Assembly (NCBI GenBank): GCA_903883945.1
Contig: CAISCV010000087.1
Coordinates: 1 to 64,000 of the forward strand
Source of the DNA: an uncultured Chitinophagaceae bacterium
GTDB lineage: Bacteria; Bacteroidota; Bacteroidia; Chitinophagales; Chitinophagaceae
Reading direction: 5' to 3'
DNA length: 64,000 nt
Positions 1-10,275 of the stretch are shown in pieces (within the stretch, counting starts at the first letter, position 1; every line of letters begins with the position of its first letter). The position numbers were made by a program, and so were the translations under genes. The notes below the pieces were generated by a model that was not told where the DNA came from, ran no database searches, and saw only the letters and a program-made list of their open reading frames with translations.

Positions 1-3000
1 ATGGAGTATAAGTAAAGGTATTAATGCTTGTAGTTCCCGATTTTGAATCATTTACATACCATAGGTAGGTCAATCCTGCTCCACCATTGGAATAATCTGA
101 TGCGTGTAAAGTAATACTTGTACCCGGACAGAAAGGATCAGTAGGAGCAAGAGTTACCATTGGTTCAATAATCGAATTGATGGTTAAGTTCAAAGTAGTT
201 AAACTATCACATCCACCCACGTTCAAGCTATCAAAAGTGTAGGTGCCACTTGTTGTATACGTGTTGCCATGCCAAGCAAAGCTACTACAAGCAGTTTGGG
301 TGATAGTTGCCGTAGTAGGAACACAACAAACAGTAGGCACATTGCCTATAAAACTACCTGTAGCCTCCGAACCAACTCCACATGGTATGGTACTTGTTAC
401 CGAATCATTTGCCGTATTAATAATACTAATGGTATTATCACCATTCAATACATAGGCTTTTGTGCCATCGGGGGTAAATCTTACCTCCCAAGGTTTGTTT
501 CCTACTTTTATAGTTTTGGTTACGGTGTAATTAAGGGTATTAACCACGCTTAAAGTATTGGCCCCATTATTTATAAAATATGCTTTGCTACCATCTGGCG
601 TAACGTTTACCATAGAATAGGAATTGGAGTTACCACCAAAACTGACAGATTTTATTAATGAATTGTTTGCAGTGTTATATATGTGTAGTCCTTGCCCATC
701 AGCTATAAATGATTTAGAACCATCAGGGCTTAAACTAACTCCCGTATAAGATAAAGCAAAATCACCCAATACACTGTCTGCCACTGCATCAAACTCGCCA
801 ACTGGTCCATAATCATCACTACCAACATAAATCTTCTTCCCATCGGGACTGATAGCTATAGTCCAACCACTATAGGTATTAATCGATGCAGTTAAAGTAG
901 TATCTATCAAATGTGTATTAGTGTTAATTACCGTTAAAGTAATTAATGGAAGAGAATTTGCTACAAATGCTTTTTTCCCATCTGGGCTAAAACATACTGC
1001 ACCCGGTCCATTACCAGCAGGTATGGTATTAACAACGGTGTTGCTAGCAGTATTTATAATACTAATAGTATTATCGTTTAAGTTGGACACATATACCTGA
1101 GTACCGTCTGGGCTAACACTTGAACAAGAAGGGCTACTACCTACTTTTATCTTTGTTACCAAAGAATTTGTAACAGTATTTATAACGGATACGATATCGA
1201 TACCATTAGGCACATAAGCAAAAGCGGTATAGCTATTTTTATTATTAAAGCTGTTAGCACTGCTGCCTAATCCACTTGTCGTCGTCACCTGTATTTTGCC
1301 AGTATCACCTGATGGAATTATAGCGGAAATATTATTATCACTATTAACAGTAAAAGCAATAGGAGTGCCCCCTACTTTTACGGCTGTAGCACCCGTAAAA
1401 CCACTACCAAATATGTTAACTGTAGTACTGTTACCCGTACAATTACCAGGAGGATTGAATGAGTAAATAACTGGTGGAACTGAAATGGTCAAATTCAGCG
1501 TTGTTAAACTATCGCAACCGGCAACATTAAGTGTGTCAAAAGTATAAGTACCACTTGCGGAATAAGTTTTACCATGCCAAGCATAGCTACCACAAGCAGT
1601 TTGGGTGATAGTTGCCGTTGTAGCTTGTTTTACCGTCAATTTCATTGGAGCAGCACTATCGCAACCTACACTGTTGGTAAGGTGTGCAATGTAGATACCT
1701 GCAGCATTTGCCGTAATGCCATTCCAGGTATAAGGCAACTGAGAGCTGCAGATAGTTAATTGTGTAGTATCGGGTATGTAAATTAAAGAATCGTAAGTAA
1801 TGGCAATGGAACCATTTCCAGAGTTTAATCCTTGCGTGTGTACTACATTAGTACAAAGAATAGGAGAGGTATAGGAGCTTCCACCACCTGCACCTAAAAC
1901 CTGATTACTATAAAAGGAAGGTGAACCACCACCATAATAACCGGCACCGCCACCGCCGCCATATGTATTATTAGCATTTGAACCTCCGGTACCCAATGAT
2001 CCATTGGCGGCGTAAAAATTACCTAAACCAATACCTCCTGCAGCCTGTGTGCCACCAGAACTGCTAGGGCCACCACCAACAAGCCCACCACCAGGGTAGC
2101 CATTATATTGATTAAAAGATTTAAAACCGCCGCCGCCGCCAGCACCTGCTACTAGTACACGATTGGCTAATGCAGTTCCTCCAATACGGATATCGGTAGC
2201 ACCACCACCACCAGCACCAGTAATAGACATGGCTCCATACGCGTTGCCACCTCCATTATAACCACCTGTTTTCCCAACTGCTGCACCACCCACATAAATG
2301 GAAAGTACTTGCCCTGAAGTTACGGACATATTAGCCTGAACCCTTCCACCAAGCCCCCCAATTCCTGTGAAAGCCGATCCTCCGCCAGCAGCACCTAAAG
2401 CATCAACGCTTAAACTTTGAGCACTAGAAGGTACTGTGTAAGATTGTACAGTACCTGTGTAATTAAAAGTTTTGGTAACAGGCTGAGTGGAAGATTTAAC
2501 CGAAAAGGTTGGCTGTTTTATAGTAAGGTTCAAGGTCGTTAGACTGTCACATCCATTTACATTTAATGTATCAAAATTATATGTTCCACTAGTAGTATAA
2601 GTGTTGCCATGCCAAGCGTAGCTACCACAAGCAGTTTTAATTACGGTGCCAGATAGACTGATAGGAGTAAAGCCATACACCCAATTAGATGTTGAACCAT
2701 TTAATGAAAAGTTTTGTAGTGTTCCATTGTACACACTTCCGGTGGTTGCATTATTAGACAAACTCGTAATACCGGCATTATTTGCAGACGCACTACCTTG
2801 ATTAAAATTGTAATAGGCAACTAGACCAGATTCATTACCCACCAATGCACTATTCATAGAAGCTCTAATCTCACATTGCGTAAGTGCTTTGTTATACACT
2901 CTAAGTTCATCAATGGAACCATTAAAAAAGGCTGATGTACAATTTGAGCCAATATTTCCTATGGTAAATTGGTCGGTGTTGCTAATATTAGCAATGCCGG

Positions 3001-3445
3001 GCCCTGTGGAAGAACCTGAATTTTTTCCATCCACATAAAACTGAAGCGTAGCACCAGAGCGAACAAATGCAACATTATGCCAATTACCATCATTAACAGC
3101 TATATTTCCACTTAAAGTATTGTAATTTACTAGAGGCGAAGCTTGATCTATTTCGGCACTCAAGTATTGACCAGCAGCAAATTCAAAAAAGCTTTCTCCA
3201 CCACAAATACTTCTTTTGCTTACAATCCAACCACCAACAGTGGTTTTAATCCAGCAATCAATCGTAAAATTGGAAGAGCCAAAGTTGCCTAATGACGTAC
3301 CACAAGACACTGAATTGTTTGTGCCATTCAGATTTAAGGCATTATTTGGGGCAATTTGTGCCAAAGCCTTATTGGCAAATAACACAAGTATAAAAGCTAA
3401 TACCTTAGCCAGAAAAGAACCTTTAACTGATGCCATATTGTTCAT
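1..3445 (-). CDS. Large secreted repeat protein, C-terminus beyond the left edge: signal peptide, LamG-like domain, ALK/LTK-type glycine-rich domain, IPT/TIG-like segment, YVTN-type beta-propeller, repeated 'C-SYAWHGNTYTTSGTY-F-LNV-GCDSLTTLNLTI' modules
   Basis: Not in the ORF track (no stop in window). Reading from ATG at 3445 on minus: MNNMASVKGSFLAKVLAFILVLFANKALAQIAPNNALNLNGTNNSVSC...; glycine-rich part ...GGGGATDIRIGGTALANRVLVAGAGGGGG...; propeller ...VGSSPSCSSVSPDGTQVYVSNLNDNTISIINTASNTVV.... Frame read open at position 2. Confidence 0.85.
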   Translation of the reverse strand, partial: MNNMASVKGSFLAKVLAFILVLFANKALAQIAPNNALNLNGTNNSVSCGTSLGNFGSSNFTIDCWIKTTVGGWIVSKRSICGGESFFEFAAGQYLSAEIDQASPLVNYNTLSGNIAVNDGNWHNVAFVRSGATLQFYVDGKNSGSSTGPGIANISNTDQFTIGNIGSNCTSAFFNGSIDELRVYNKALTQCEIRASMNSALVGNESGLVAYYNFNQGSASANNAGITSLSNNATTGSVYNGTLQNFSLNGSTSNWVYGFTPISLSGTVIKTACGSYAWHGNTYTTSGTYNFDTLNVNGCDSLTTLNLTIKQPTFSVKSSTQPVTKTFNYTGTVQSYTVPSSAQSLSVDALGAAGGGSAFTGIGGLGGRVQANMSVTSGQVLSIYVGGAAVGKTGGYNGGGNAYGAMSITGAGGGGATDIRIGGTALANRVLVAGAGGGGGFKSFNQYNGYPGGGLVGGGPSSSGGTQAAGGIGLGNFYAANGSLGTGGSNANNTYGGGGGAGYYGGGSPSFYSNQVLGAGGGSSYTSPILCTNVVHTQGLNSGNGSIAITYDSLIYIPDTTQLTICSSQLPYTWNGITANAAGIYIAHLTNSVGCDSAAPMKLTVKQATTATITQTACGSYAWHGKTYSASGTYTFDTLNVAGCDSLTTLNLTISVPPVIYSFNPPGNCTGNSTTVNIFGSGFTGATAVKVGGTPIAFTVNSDNNISAIIPSGDTGKIQVTTTSGLGSSANSFNNKNSYTAFAYVPNGIDIVSVINTVTNSLVTKIKVGSSPSCSSVSPDGTQVYVSNLNDNTISIINTASNTVVNTIPAGNGPGAVCFSPDGKKAFVANSLPLITLTVINTNTHLIDTTLTASINTYSGWTIAISPDGKKIYVGSDDYGPVGEFDAVADSVLGDFALSYTGVSLSPDGSKSFIADGQGLHIYNTANNSLIKSVSFGGNSNSYSMVNVTPDGSKAYFINNGANTLSVVNTLNYTVTKTIKVGNKPWEVRFTPDGTKAYVLNGDNTISIINTANDSVTSTIPCGVGSEATGSFIGNVPTVCCVPTTATITQTACSSFAWHGNTYTTSGTYTFDSLNVGGCDSLTTLNLTINSIIEPMVTLAPTDPFCPGTSITLHASDYSNGGAGLTYLWYVNDSKSGTTSINTFTYTP

Positions 3446-3655
3446 ATTAAATATTTTGGTGCAAATATCAGCGATAGAAATGAGAACGTTTCTAAGCCCT
3501 AGGGCGTATTTTTGGTTGGCTATATGGTCTACTTATACCCATTTAATCATATCGTTACAATCATTGAATATTTTGCACTACAAGTTGGAGTTAGAGATTT
3601 CTAAACTTTTGCTAAGCTGACAAATCTGGTATGGCAGGGTGATGCTGTTGTGAAG

Positions 3656-3821
3656 CTACCGTTAGGACACATCTTTATAGTTAGTTTTAAGAAAACTAAA
3701 AACCATACTTTCTGACTCAGATTTTAAACTCTTCGCTAAGGTCTCCCAGTTTCTCCTCCTTTGGGAGGAGGTGGGTCTAAAGTAGAGAAATGCTATTGAA
3801 AAAGATGTGTCCTAACGGTAG
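3656..3821. mobile_element. MITE-like non-autonomous element, 166 bp, perfect 21-bp terminal inverted repeats, 9-bp target site duplication
   Basis: ctaccgttaggacacatcttt (3656-3676) and its exact reverse complement aaagatgtgtcctaacggtag (3801-3821); flanking direct repeat gttgtgaag at 3647-3655 and 3822-3830; internal hairpin ctcctcc-tttg-ggaggag at 3753-3770. Confidence 0.85.
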
Positions 3822-3919
3822 GTTGTGAAGAGGATGGTGGGATGATAGGTTAGCCTTGTCCACTTTTGGAAAGTTGACAAGGCTTTATTGCTGCAGGTAT
3901 ACAAGTTCAATACAGAAAC

Positions 3920-4330
3920 TTACTTAACCACAAATCTATAACACTCAAAAATAAAAAGGCAAGTACAAAGCATTGCAGTCGTTGAAAAAAACAACGATAA
4001 TAACACTACTAGAGACAGTGTCTCTTCAATTGTCTTGAAGAAGCCCCAGAAAGGCTTTTGGGGCTTTGAATGAAGCTTGCTATTCATTTTGGTCTGAACA
4101 TATCCACCTTTTCTATGAAGGAACTTTTTACCCTTGTGGGTTATAAGCATTCGCTGTTCTATTTCAGTAACCACTATATATTGGTCTTCCACTAACCGAC
4201 TAACCAATATTGCTACATTACCAACTACATTGGCAAATGCAAACTCTCTCAACCTTATCACCTTAGCTTCTCTGTCCAGACATACCAAAATAGTATCTAG
4301 ATTTTGTTCAAATACCAATCTATTATCCAT
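3920..4330 (-). CDS. Hypothetical protein with C-terminal transmembrane segment
   Basis: 136-aa ORF, hydrophobic C-terminus LVVLLSLFFSTTAMLCTCLFIF. Confidence 0.5.
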   Translation of the reverse strand: MDNRLVFEQNLDTILVCLDREAKVIRLREFAFANVVGNVAILVSRLVEDQYIVVTEIEQRMLITHKGKKFLHRKGGYVQTKMNSKLHSKPQKPFWGFFKTIEETLSLVVLLSLFFSTTAMLCTCLFIFECYRFVVK

Positions 4331-4359
4331 ATAAAATTTATTTACTTATCCGCCATTAA

Positions 4360-5397
4360 CTATTGAACCACCAACTTTTCTGTTCTTTTACCCTCCGAGG
4401 TAATAATCGTTATTACATAGAAGCCAGAGGCAATTGAAGACAAGTCTACAGTTGTTCTCTTGCCAGCTAGCTTCTGAAGGCATACTACTTTTCCAAAGGC
4501 ATCTGTAATGTATAAATATCCTTTACTGTTAGCTTTTGGATCATCAATTGTCACCCTCTTACAAGCAGGATTAGGATACAGTTCGAAGGCTCTTTTGGGC
4601 AATAGAACAATTGTATTAGACCATACAGTGTCATTCACCGCGCAGGCAGCCTTACTGTAAACGCTGCATCTTACCCTATCTCCCCGCTTTAGGGCAGTTG
4701 CTTCATAGACAGAATCACTGCCAGACTGTACGGTAACCACATTTAAGCTAAAAGTATAAACAGGCGCATTCCCACCATTAGTAGTTGAAGCACTAAACAC
4801 AACGGGACTTCCATCTGCCACTTCCGAACTCGTTGTTAAAACTAACTAAGGCACTGCCTTTTCTTTTACCAGAAAAAAAAGGGTGTTGCTGTATACGGAT
4901 TGATGTGTAATACAAGCAGCAGCATCTTTCAAATCCATCCTTACTTTTACAGAATCGCCGTTTTTGGGTGTGTAGATAAAATTACTATCAGTACCATCCC
5001 CCACATTTACTGTGTAATTGGGGGTGAAAAGTGTGTAGTAAGGTTTTATCTTTAAATTGCTGGAAGCAACAATATCAACTACAGAACCCTTGCAAACCAC
5101 AAGTGCATTTGCGGCAATAGTAACCCTTGGCTCAACCGGCTTTATTACAGAAAGTACCAGCGTAGCTGTACTATCCAACCCAACAGAACTGATTAGATGA
5201 ACAGTATAAGTACCTGACAAAAAATAGGCATTTCCATTCCACCTGAACGGCAATTTGGATGAACAGATTTGAACACTGTCAATAGACCTGGCTGCTTTTG
5301 CGTGTGTACTGGCACTAGCCACAAAAACAATTAACAAAGCAATACCCGCAACCCCTCTCCACCTCTCCGTTTTCATCCAAGTAAAAATTTGTGGCAA
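4360..5397 (-). pseudogene. T9SS type A sorting-domain protein interrupted by an in-frame TAG
   Basis: ORFs 4846-5397 and 4360-4821 are in the same frame, separated only by TAG at 4846-4848; readthrough gives ...LVKEKAVP*LVLTTSSEVADGSPVVFSAS...; C-terminus FELYPNPACKRVTI...GKRTEKLVVQ is T9SS-like. Confidence 0.8.
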
Positions 5398-5583
5398 AGC
5401 AACTGAATCAAGCCAAAAAAGTATATACCACCCAGGGCATATTTTGGGGCGTAATAACTATAAATTGTCTATTTATCTAAGCCCTAGGTAGTATTTTTTA
5501 CGCAAAACAACCCATTAACTACTGCCTAGTCAGTAGAGAGTACAAATTAATATTACATTTATCCAAATTTTTATAAGGGGAAG

Positions 5584-7617
5584 ATGTCTATTAGGAAATT
5601 ATATTGCTTGCTTGCAGCTTCCATCTGCTTCTTACTGATAACAAGTTGCAAAGAAAAAAAAGAGCCTTCATCTGAAAGCAGTCAACAATTTCAGAATAGT
5701 TATAACGACATAAGTAATAGCAATAAAAGAGACAGTATAAAGGCTATCGAATTTGTACACTTACTGGATAGCATACAAATGCCAAGTGTAAAAAATGCCC
5801 CAACCATCGATAGCCTTTTTGAATACTTGTTTAATCAATGGGTAGCCAACCCGGAAAGCTTTGCCAATATACCAGAGGAATTTTCTAAGGCAACTAATAA
5901 CAATAAGCTTTCCGAGCATAGCAAAAAAGCTGCTGTATTATATCTTTCGCTTTCATTTTACATTCAATATAAGATTGAACAGATGGATAGCATTATTTTA
6001 CAAATCAGCAAGCATGAAAATGAATTAGACGATGCCAATAAAATATTATACTACCGAAATCTTGGATTGCAATTAACCCTTAAAAATAGAACTGGCGAAG
6101 CCGTTTCCTCCTTTCAAAAGGCATTAGAGTTGGTCAAAACCAATCCAAATTATAACAGTTGCGAGCTTGGCAATATTTACTGCAACTATGCCACGGTGTA
6201 TCTGAAAATGAACGATAATACAAAAGCATTGGAACTACTAAAAAAATCATATTCCCTTCTGGCAAACAACAACTGCAATGCAAATGATTTACAAACTACA
6301 ATTCTTAATACCGGAGTTGCCTACGTTAACCTTCATTTAATTGATAGTGCTATTTGCTATTATAAAAAGCAGTTGCCTTTGCTAACCAACAACTCTTTTA
6401 GAAACTATACAATGAGTTATGTGGCTTACCTTAATATTGGAGGGGCATATATTGAAGAGAAAAAGTATGACTCTGCCAGATACTATTTTGCTGAAGCTGC
6501 ACTCATAAATGATAAAGTAAAAGATGAGAATCTATCCATACTGCTCAATACATTTTCTGCCATTGCCAATGCGCCCATCAAAGATGTAAGTAAGGAAGTG
6601 AGCCAGATAAAAAACTACGTAGCACTCTTTTACAAAAACAATGATTTGTATGATGTTCAGAACGTCTATGAAGCATTGAATAAAATTGCTGTAATAAAAA
6701 ATCAGTACAAGGATGCACTATATTACTTGGAAAAGCTAGATTCTATAAAAGAACTTGCAACCTCTGCCGAGAACAAAAAGATGGTGGGTGAACTTGAATT
6801 AAAATACCATACTGCCGAAAAAGACCTGGAGATAACCAAGCAACAATCACAAATAAAACAAAGTCGTAACTTAACTTTCTTCCTCATAGCCTGCATCATT
6901 ATCCTGATTTTGATAGCCATACTAAGTATCAAAACAATAAAAGATAGAAAAGAACGAGAAGCAGAAACAATGCGGGAACATTTTACCCATCAACTATTGG
7001 AAGGCACTGAACACGAAAGGGAACGAATTGCCGGCGAGTTGCACGACAACATCAATCAGCGTCTTGTTATGCTAAAAAAAGACAACTTTATTTCCAACCC
7101 TTTGATGGCAGGAAGAATAGAAGACCTCATCAACAGCATACGTAACATAGCCCGAAACCTATACCCAGTTTCTCTTCCGCATATTGGCTTGCAGTACAGC
7201 ATAGAACACCTTTGCGAAGAAATGACAACCAACAGCGCCATGCTCATTACTTCAGAAATAAGCTTTAACGAAACTATTCTAAACAAAAGCACCGAGCTTC
7301 ACCTATTTCGTATTGTACAGGAAGCGCTAAACAATACTATCAAACACGCAAATGCTACCGAAGCAAAAGTTACCATAAAAGATTATACGCAACAGCATCT
7401 ACTCATGATAAATATTAAAGACAATGGCAGAGGTTTTGAGGTAGACACATCCCTGAAAAGTAAAGACTCATTTGGTCTCCTCAGCATCTTGCAACGTTGT
7501 AAAGCTATTAAGGGTATTTGCAACATCCATGCGGGCAATAATGGCACAATTATCAGCATTAACGTCCCCTATTCTTCTCATCAAATTCTAGAAAACATAA
7601 ATCAACAATATGTATAG
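5584..7617 (+). CDS. TPR-containing sensor histidine kinase (NarL-system type)
   Basis: Lipoprotein-like N-terminus (LLITSCKE), TPR-like helices, TM segment, H-box 'HERERIAGELHDNINQRL', HATPase 'IVQEALNNTIKHANA...DNGRGF'. Confidence 0.9.
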   Translation: MSIRKLYCLLAASICFLLITSCKEKKEPSSESSQQFQNSYNDISNSNKRDSIKAIEFVHLLDSIQMPSVKNAPTIDSLFEYLFNQWVANPESFANIPEEFSKATNNNKLSEHSKKAAVLYLSLSFYIQYKIEQMDSIILQISKHENELDDANKILYYRNLGLQLTLKNRTGEAVSSFQKALELVKTNPNYNSCELGNIYCNYATVYLKMNDNTKALELLKKSYSLLANNNCNANDLQTTILNTGVAYVNLHLIDSAICYYKKQLPLLTNNSFRNYTMSYVAYLNIGGAYIEEKKYDSARYYFAEAALINDKVKDENLSILLNTFSAIANAPIKDVSKEVSQIKNYVALFYKNNDLYDVQNVYEALNKIAVIKNQYKDALYYLEKLDSIKELATSAENKKMVGELELKYHTAEKDLEITKQQSQIKQSRNLTFFLIACIIILILIAILSIKTIKDRKEREAETMREHFTHQLLEGTEHERERIAGELHDNINQRLVMLKKDNFISNPLMAGRIEDLINSIRNIARNLYPVSLPHIGLQYSIEHLCEEMTTNSAMLITSEISFNETILNKSTELHLFRIVQEALNNTIKHANATEAKVTIKDYTQQHLLMINIKDNGRGFEVDTSLKSKDSFGLLSILQRCKAIKGICNIHAGNNGTIISINVPYSSHQILENINQQYV

Positions 7618-8233
7618 AGTATTAATAGCGGATGACTATCCTGCAATAAGTATAGGAACAAAGTTCTTTCTAGAACAAAAAGGACATCACATAGTGTCTG
7701 TTTGTACAAATGGTATAGAAGCCTACAATGAAATACTATCCAAACAACCCCAGATTGCAATACTGGATATTAGTATGCCTGGCATGAAAGGATTGGAAAT
7801 TCTGAAAAAAATAAAAGAACAAAAGTCTCCAACAAAAATCATTTTCTATACCATGCACAATGAAATCAGTATTTTCAATCTTGCCATTGCCTTAGGCGCA
7901 AAAGCATACCTCATCAAAGATTTACCTCTAGAAGAACTAGAAAAATGCATTCGTGAAGTAGGTGCGGGCGATATTTATAGCAGTAAAATAATGGAAAGCA
8001 AAATACTGCTAAATAATGAGGGGAATAATGAGGACATTCTATTGAAGCTGACCGTGTCTGAAAGGAAAATATTAGAAATGATTGCTGAACAAAAAAGTAG
8101 CAAACAAATAGGAGAAGGCCTTTTTATAGCAGAAAAAACAGTTAAGGTACACCGAAGAAATATCGCCAAGAAACTAAATATCCCACCATCCAACAATTCC
8201 CTGAGCATTTGGGTAGCAAAGAACTGGAAATAA
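7610..8233 (+). CDS. LuxR/NarL-family response regulator
   Basis: REC domain (ADDYPAIS...AILDISMPGMKGLEIL) and C-terminal HTH (LTVSERKILEMIAEQKSSKQIGEGLFIAEKTVKVHRRNI); overlaps the kinase by 8 nt. Confidence 0.92.
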   Translation: MYRVLIADDYPAISIGTKFFLEQKGHHIVSVCTNGIEAYNEILSKQPQIAILDISMPGMKGLEILKKIKEQKSPTKIIFYTMHNEISIFNLAIALGAKAYLIKDLPLEELEKCIREVGAGDIYSSKIMESKILLNNEGNNEDILLKLTVSERKILEMIAEQKSSKQIGEGLFIAEKTVKVHRRNIAKKLNIPPSNNSLSIWVAKNWK

Positions 8234-8325
8234 GATAGAGGGAGTAGATTGAACCAAGAAACTGTTAGTTGTACTCATCAAAAAACTGAATTGAATCAAG
8301 AGTCTTATTGATTAAGACAATCAAA

Positions 8326-8700
8326 CTAGTTGATGTTAGTATACGTTTTCGCACGGCCATTGCAAGAAGCCAAGTCTTCGTCGATATTACAAATGCCATC
8401 TTTCCAGATTTTGTTCTTCCATTCAGGCGTAGGCAATTCATCTTTCAACACCCTTCCATAGCCATAAAGAGTAGCTAACTGACAAGTCTTTTCGTCTAGC
8501 GTCATCTGTGAAAGCAAATCCGCTACACGCTTTTCTACGGGTTGAGAAGGGTCTTCGAAGACATCTTTCTTGCCATTCTTATTAAAGTCAGTCCAGCCAT
8601 TTTTGTAGATAGAGGAATGATCTAGTTGGGCAGTAGCTGTAATAGCAAATAGAATAAAAGCAATGGATTGAACAATTACATACTTGAGAAAAGACATCAT
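8326..8700 (-). pseudogene. Truncated glycoside hydrolase family 3 (beta-glucosidase-like), N-terminal fragment
   Basis: Signal peptide then YKNGWTDFNKNGKKDVFEDPSQPVEKRVADLLSQMTLDEKTCQLATLYGYGRVLKDELPTPEWKNKIWKDGICNIDE, typical of a GH3 N-terminus, but only 124 aa. Confidence 0.7.
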
Positions 8701-8863
8701 TAATGGCAGTTAAAAGTTTAATAACTTGACAAAAGTGAGAAATAACCGCAAACGATGCCGTCTTAATTACGAAAACGATTTTAGTAGGTAGTCGATTACT
8801 TGTATTAATATCGGGTTATACATTTTAACTAATCACTCCTGACAATTTATTTACTTTGCGCCC

Positions 8864-9772
8864 ATGTGTAAAATGTGGGTCAATCTGCTGTTGTTTATTT
8901 GTTTGGTTGCGTCAAAAAAGACCGTTGCCCAATCGAGCCCTTTAGATGGTAACTGGTACAGTAATGGAACTGTTATTATAGAAGGAAGCACCAATAGTTA
9001 TCTAGGTGAGCTGAAGCTAAAACAATATGGAAGGGCACTAAAAGGAGAATTCAACTATTATTTTAGGGATAGCCTCTTTACAAATCATATAGAAGGTGTG
9101 GTAGATATGGGCTCACGCTTTGTAGTATTTAACCCTTTTCCAATCATCCTGCACTCCTCAACCAGTACCAAAACGGGCGTGGATTGCTCAATGACTGGCG
9201 AGTTTATGTTGCGGATGTCGAGGGTAGGGTCCTATTTGGCAGGGAAGTTTGTGGCTGAGAAAACATATAAGTACACTTGTCCTGAAATAGCGTTTGATTT
9301 TGAAAAGAACAACGATTCTATTACCCCTATTCAAGAGGCACAACAAGCGACTATCGTTGCAAAAGCAACAGATACAGCCATCATTGCAAGAGATCCAGTT
9401 GCAGAGATTACCAAAAAACAATTTGACGAAAGACCTAAAGATTATTTTTTGGATGTTCCTGTAGTGTCAAAAACTATCAAGATAGAATTATATGATAATG
9501 GCGCCATCGATTACGATTCCATCAGTGTTTTCCTGAATAATAAACTGATACTTAAAGAAACCATGCTTTCGCATACTGCTATCAAATTGACATTGTCACT
9601 TGATGACAGTTTGCCTATCAACGAATTGGGTGTTTTTGCCAACAACGAGGGACTGATTCCGCCCAATACGTCTACGCTCATATTGATAGATGGCGACAAC
9701 AGGCAGGAGATAGAAATGAATAGTAGTTTGCACCGTACGGCTACCTTGCGATTAAGAAAGAAGAAGCAATAG
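8864..9772 (+). CDS. Hypothetical secreted protein
   Basis: 302 aa with signal peptide (MCKMWVNLLLFICLVASKKTVAQ). Confidence 0.75.
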   Translation: MCKMWVNLLLFICLVASKKTVAQSSPLDGNWYSNGTVIIEGSTNSYLGELKLKQYGRALKGEFNYYFRDSLFTNHIEGVVDMGSRFVVFNPFPIILHSSTSTKTGVDCSMTGEFMLRMSRVGSYLAGKFVAEKTYKYTCPEIAFDFEKNNDSITPIQEAQQATIVAKATDTAIIARDPVAEITKKQFDERPKDYFLDVPVVSKTIKIELYDNGAIDYDSISVFLNNKLILKETMLSHTAIKLTLSLDDSLPINELGVFANNEGLIPPNTSTLILIDGDNRQEIEMNSSLHRTATLRLRKKKQ

Positions 9773-10242
9773 CTTTTCTAGAGTGTAAGAAAAAATTTGC
9801 TTTGTGAGTGATGCATTTGAATAAGTCTTAAATGCAAAATTTTTGATAACCCATAGACGACTCCCTCTAAATTTTTCTTTGCAAGTGCAGCTATTTGAAT
9901 TACCCTTTTTTAAATATTTGATATCCGATGTTAGATAAATTAGGTCTGATGTTGGAATGTAGACACGTGATGATGTATAAATGATATGCAATGTTGGTGC
10001 AGAACACCCAATATCAGCGAGGTGGGCTACCAATTGCCAAACCCCATTTATCTTATAAAGATTCTTTTGCCTGCTGTACCAAGATTTTGTTTTCAGTATT
10101 CAATGTTCCTTGTTTTTTGAATTTCGAATATATATCTTGTAGTTTTTTTAGTGCAGGAATTGCAAATAATTCTTGAATCCCATTGCTTCTACGATGCATT
10201 TAACCTCATAGGCTTTTTTGTTGCTTAATGCAAATGAGCACA

Positions 10243-10267
10243 ACTACGAAACTTAAAGTTTCGTAGT
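10243..10267 (-). terminator. Strong 11-bp stem hairpin after the VOC/DoxX operon
   Basis: actacgaaact-taa-agtttcgtagt, perfect 11-bp stem, just downstream of the minus-strand stop at 10276; no strong U tract, so function is inferred. Confidence 0.5.
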
Positions 10268-10275
10268 GCGGAGGT

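Noticed and set aside
4846-4848. TAG as recoded amber (pyrrolysine-type or programmed readthrough)
   Set aside because: No pyl-type genes or readthrough signals seen, and other TAG codons in the window act as normal stops; a nonsense mutation is the simpler reading.
9773-10240. Short ORFs 9752-10033 (-) and 9991-10176 (+) as genes
   Set aside because: No recognisable composition, signal or context; treated as non-coding or decayed DNA.
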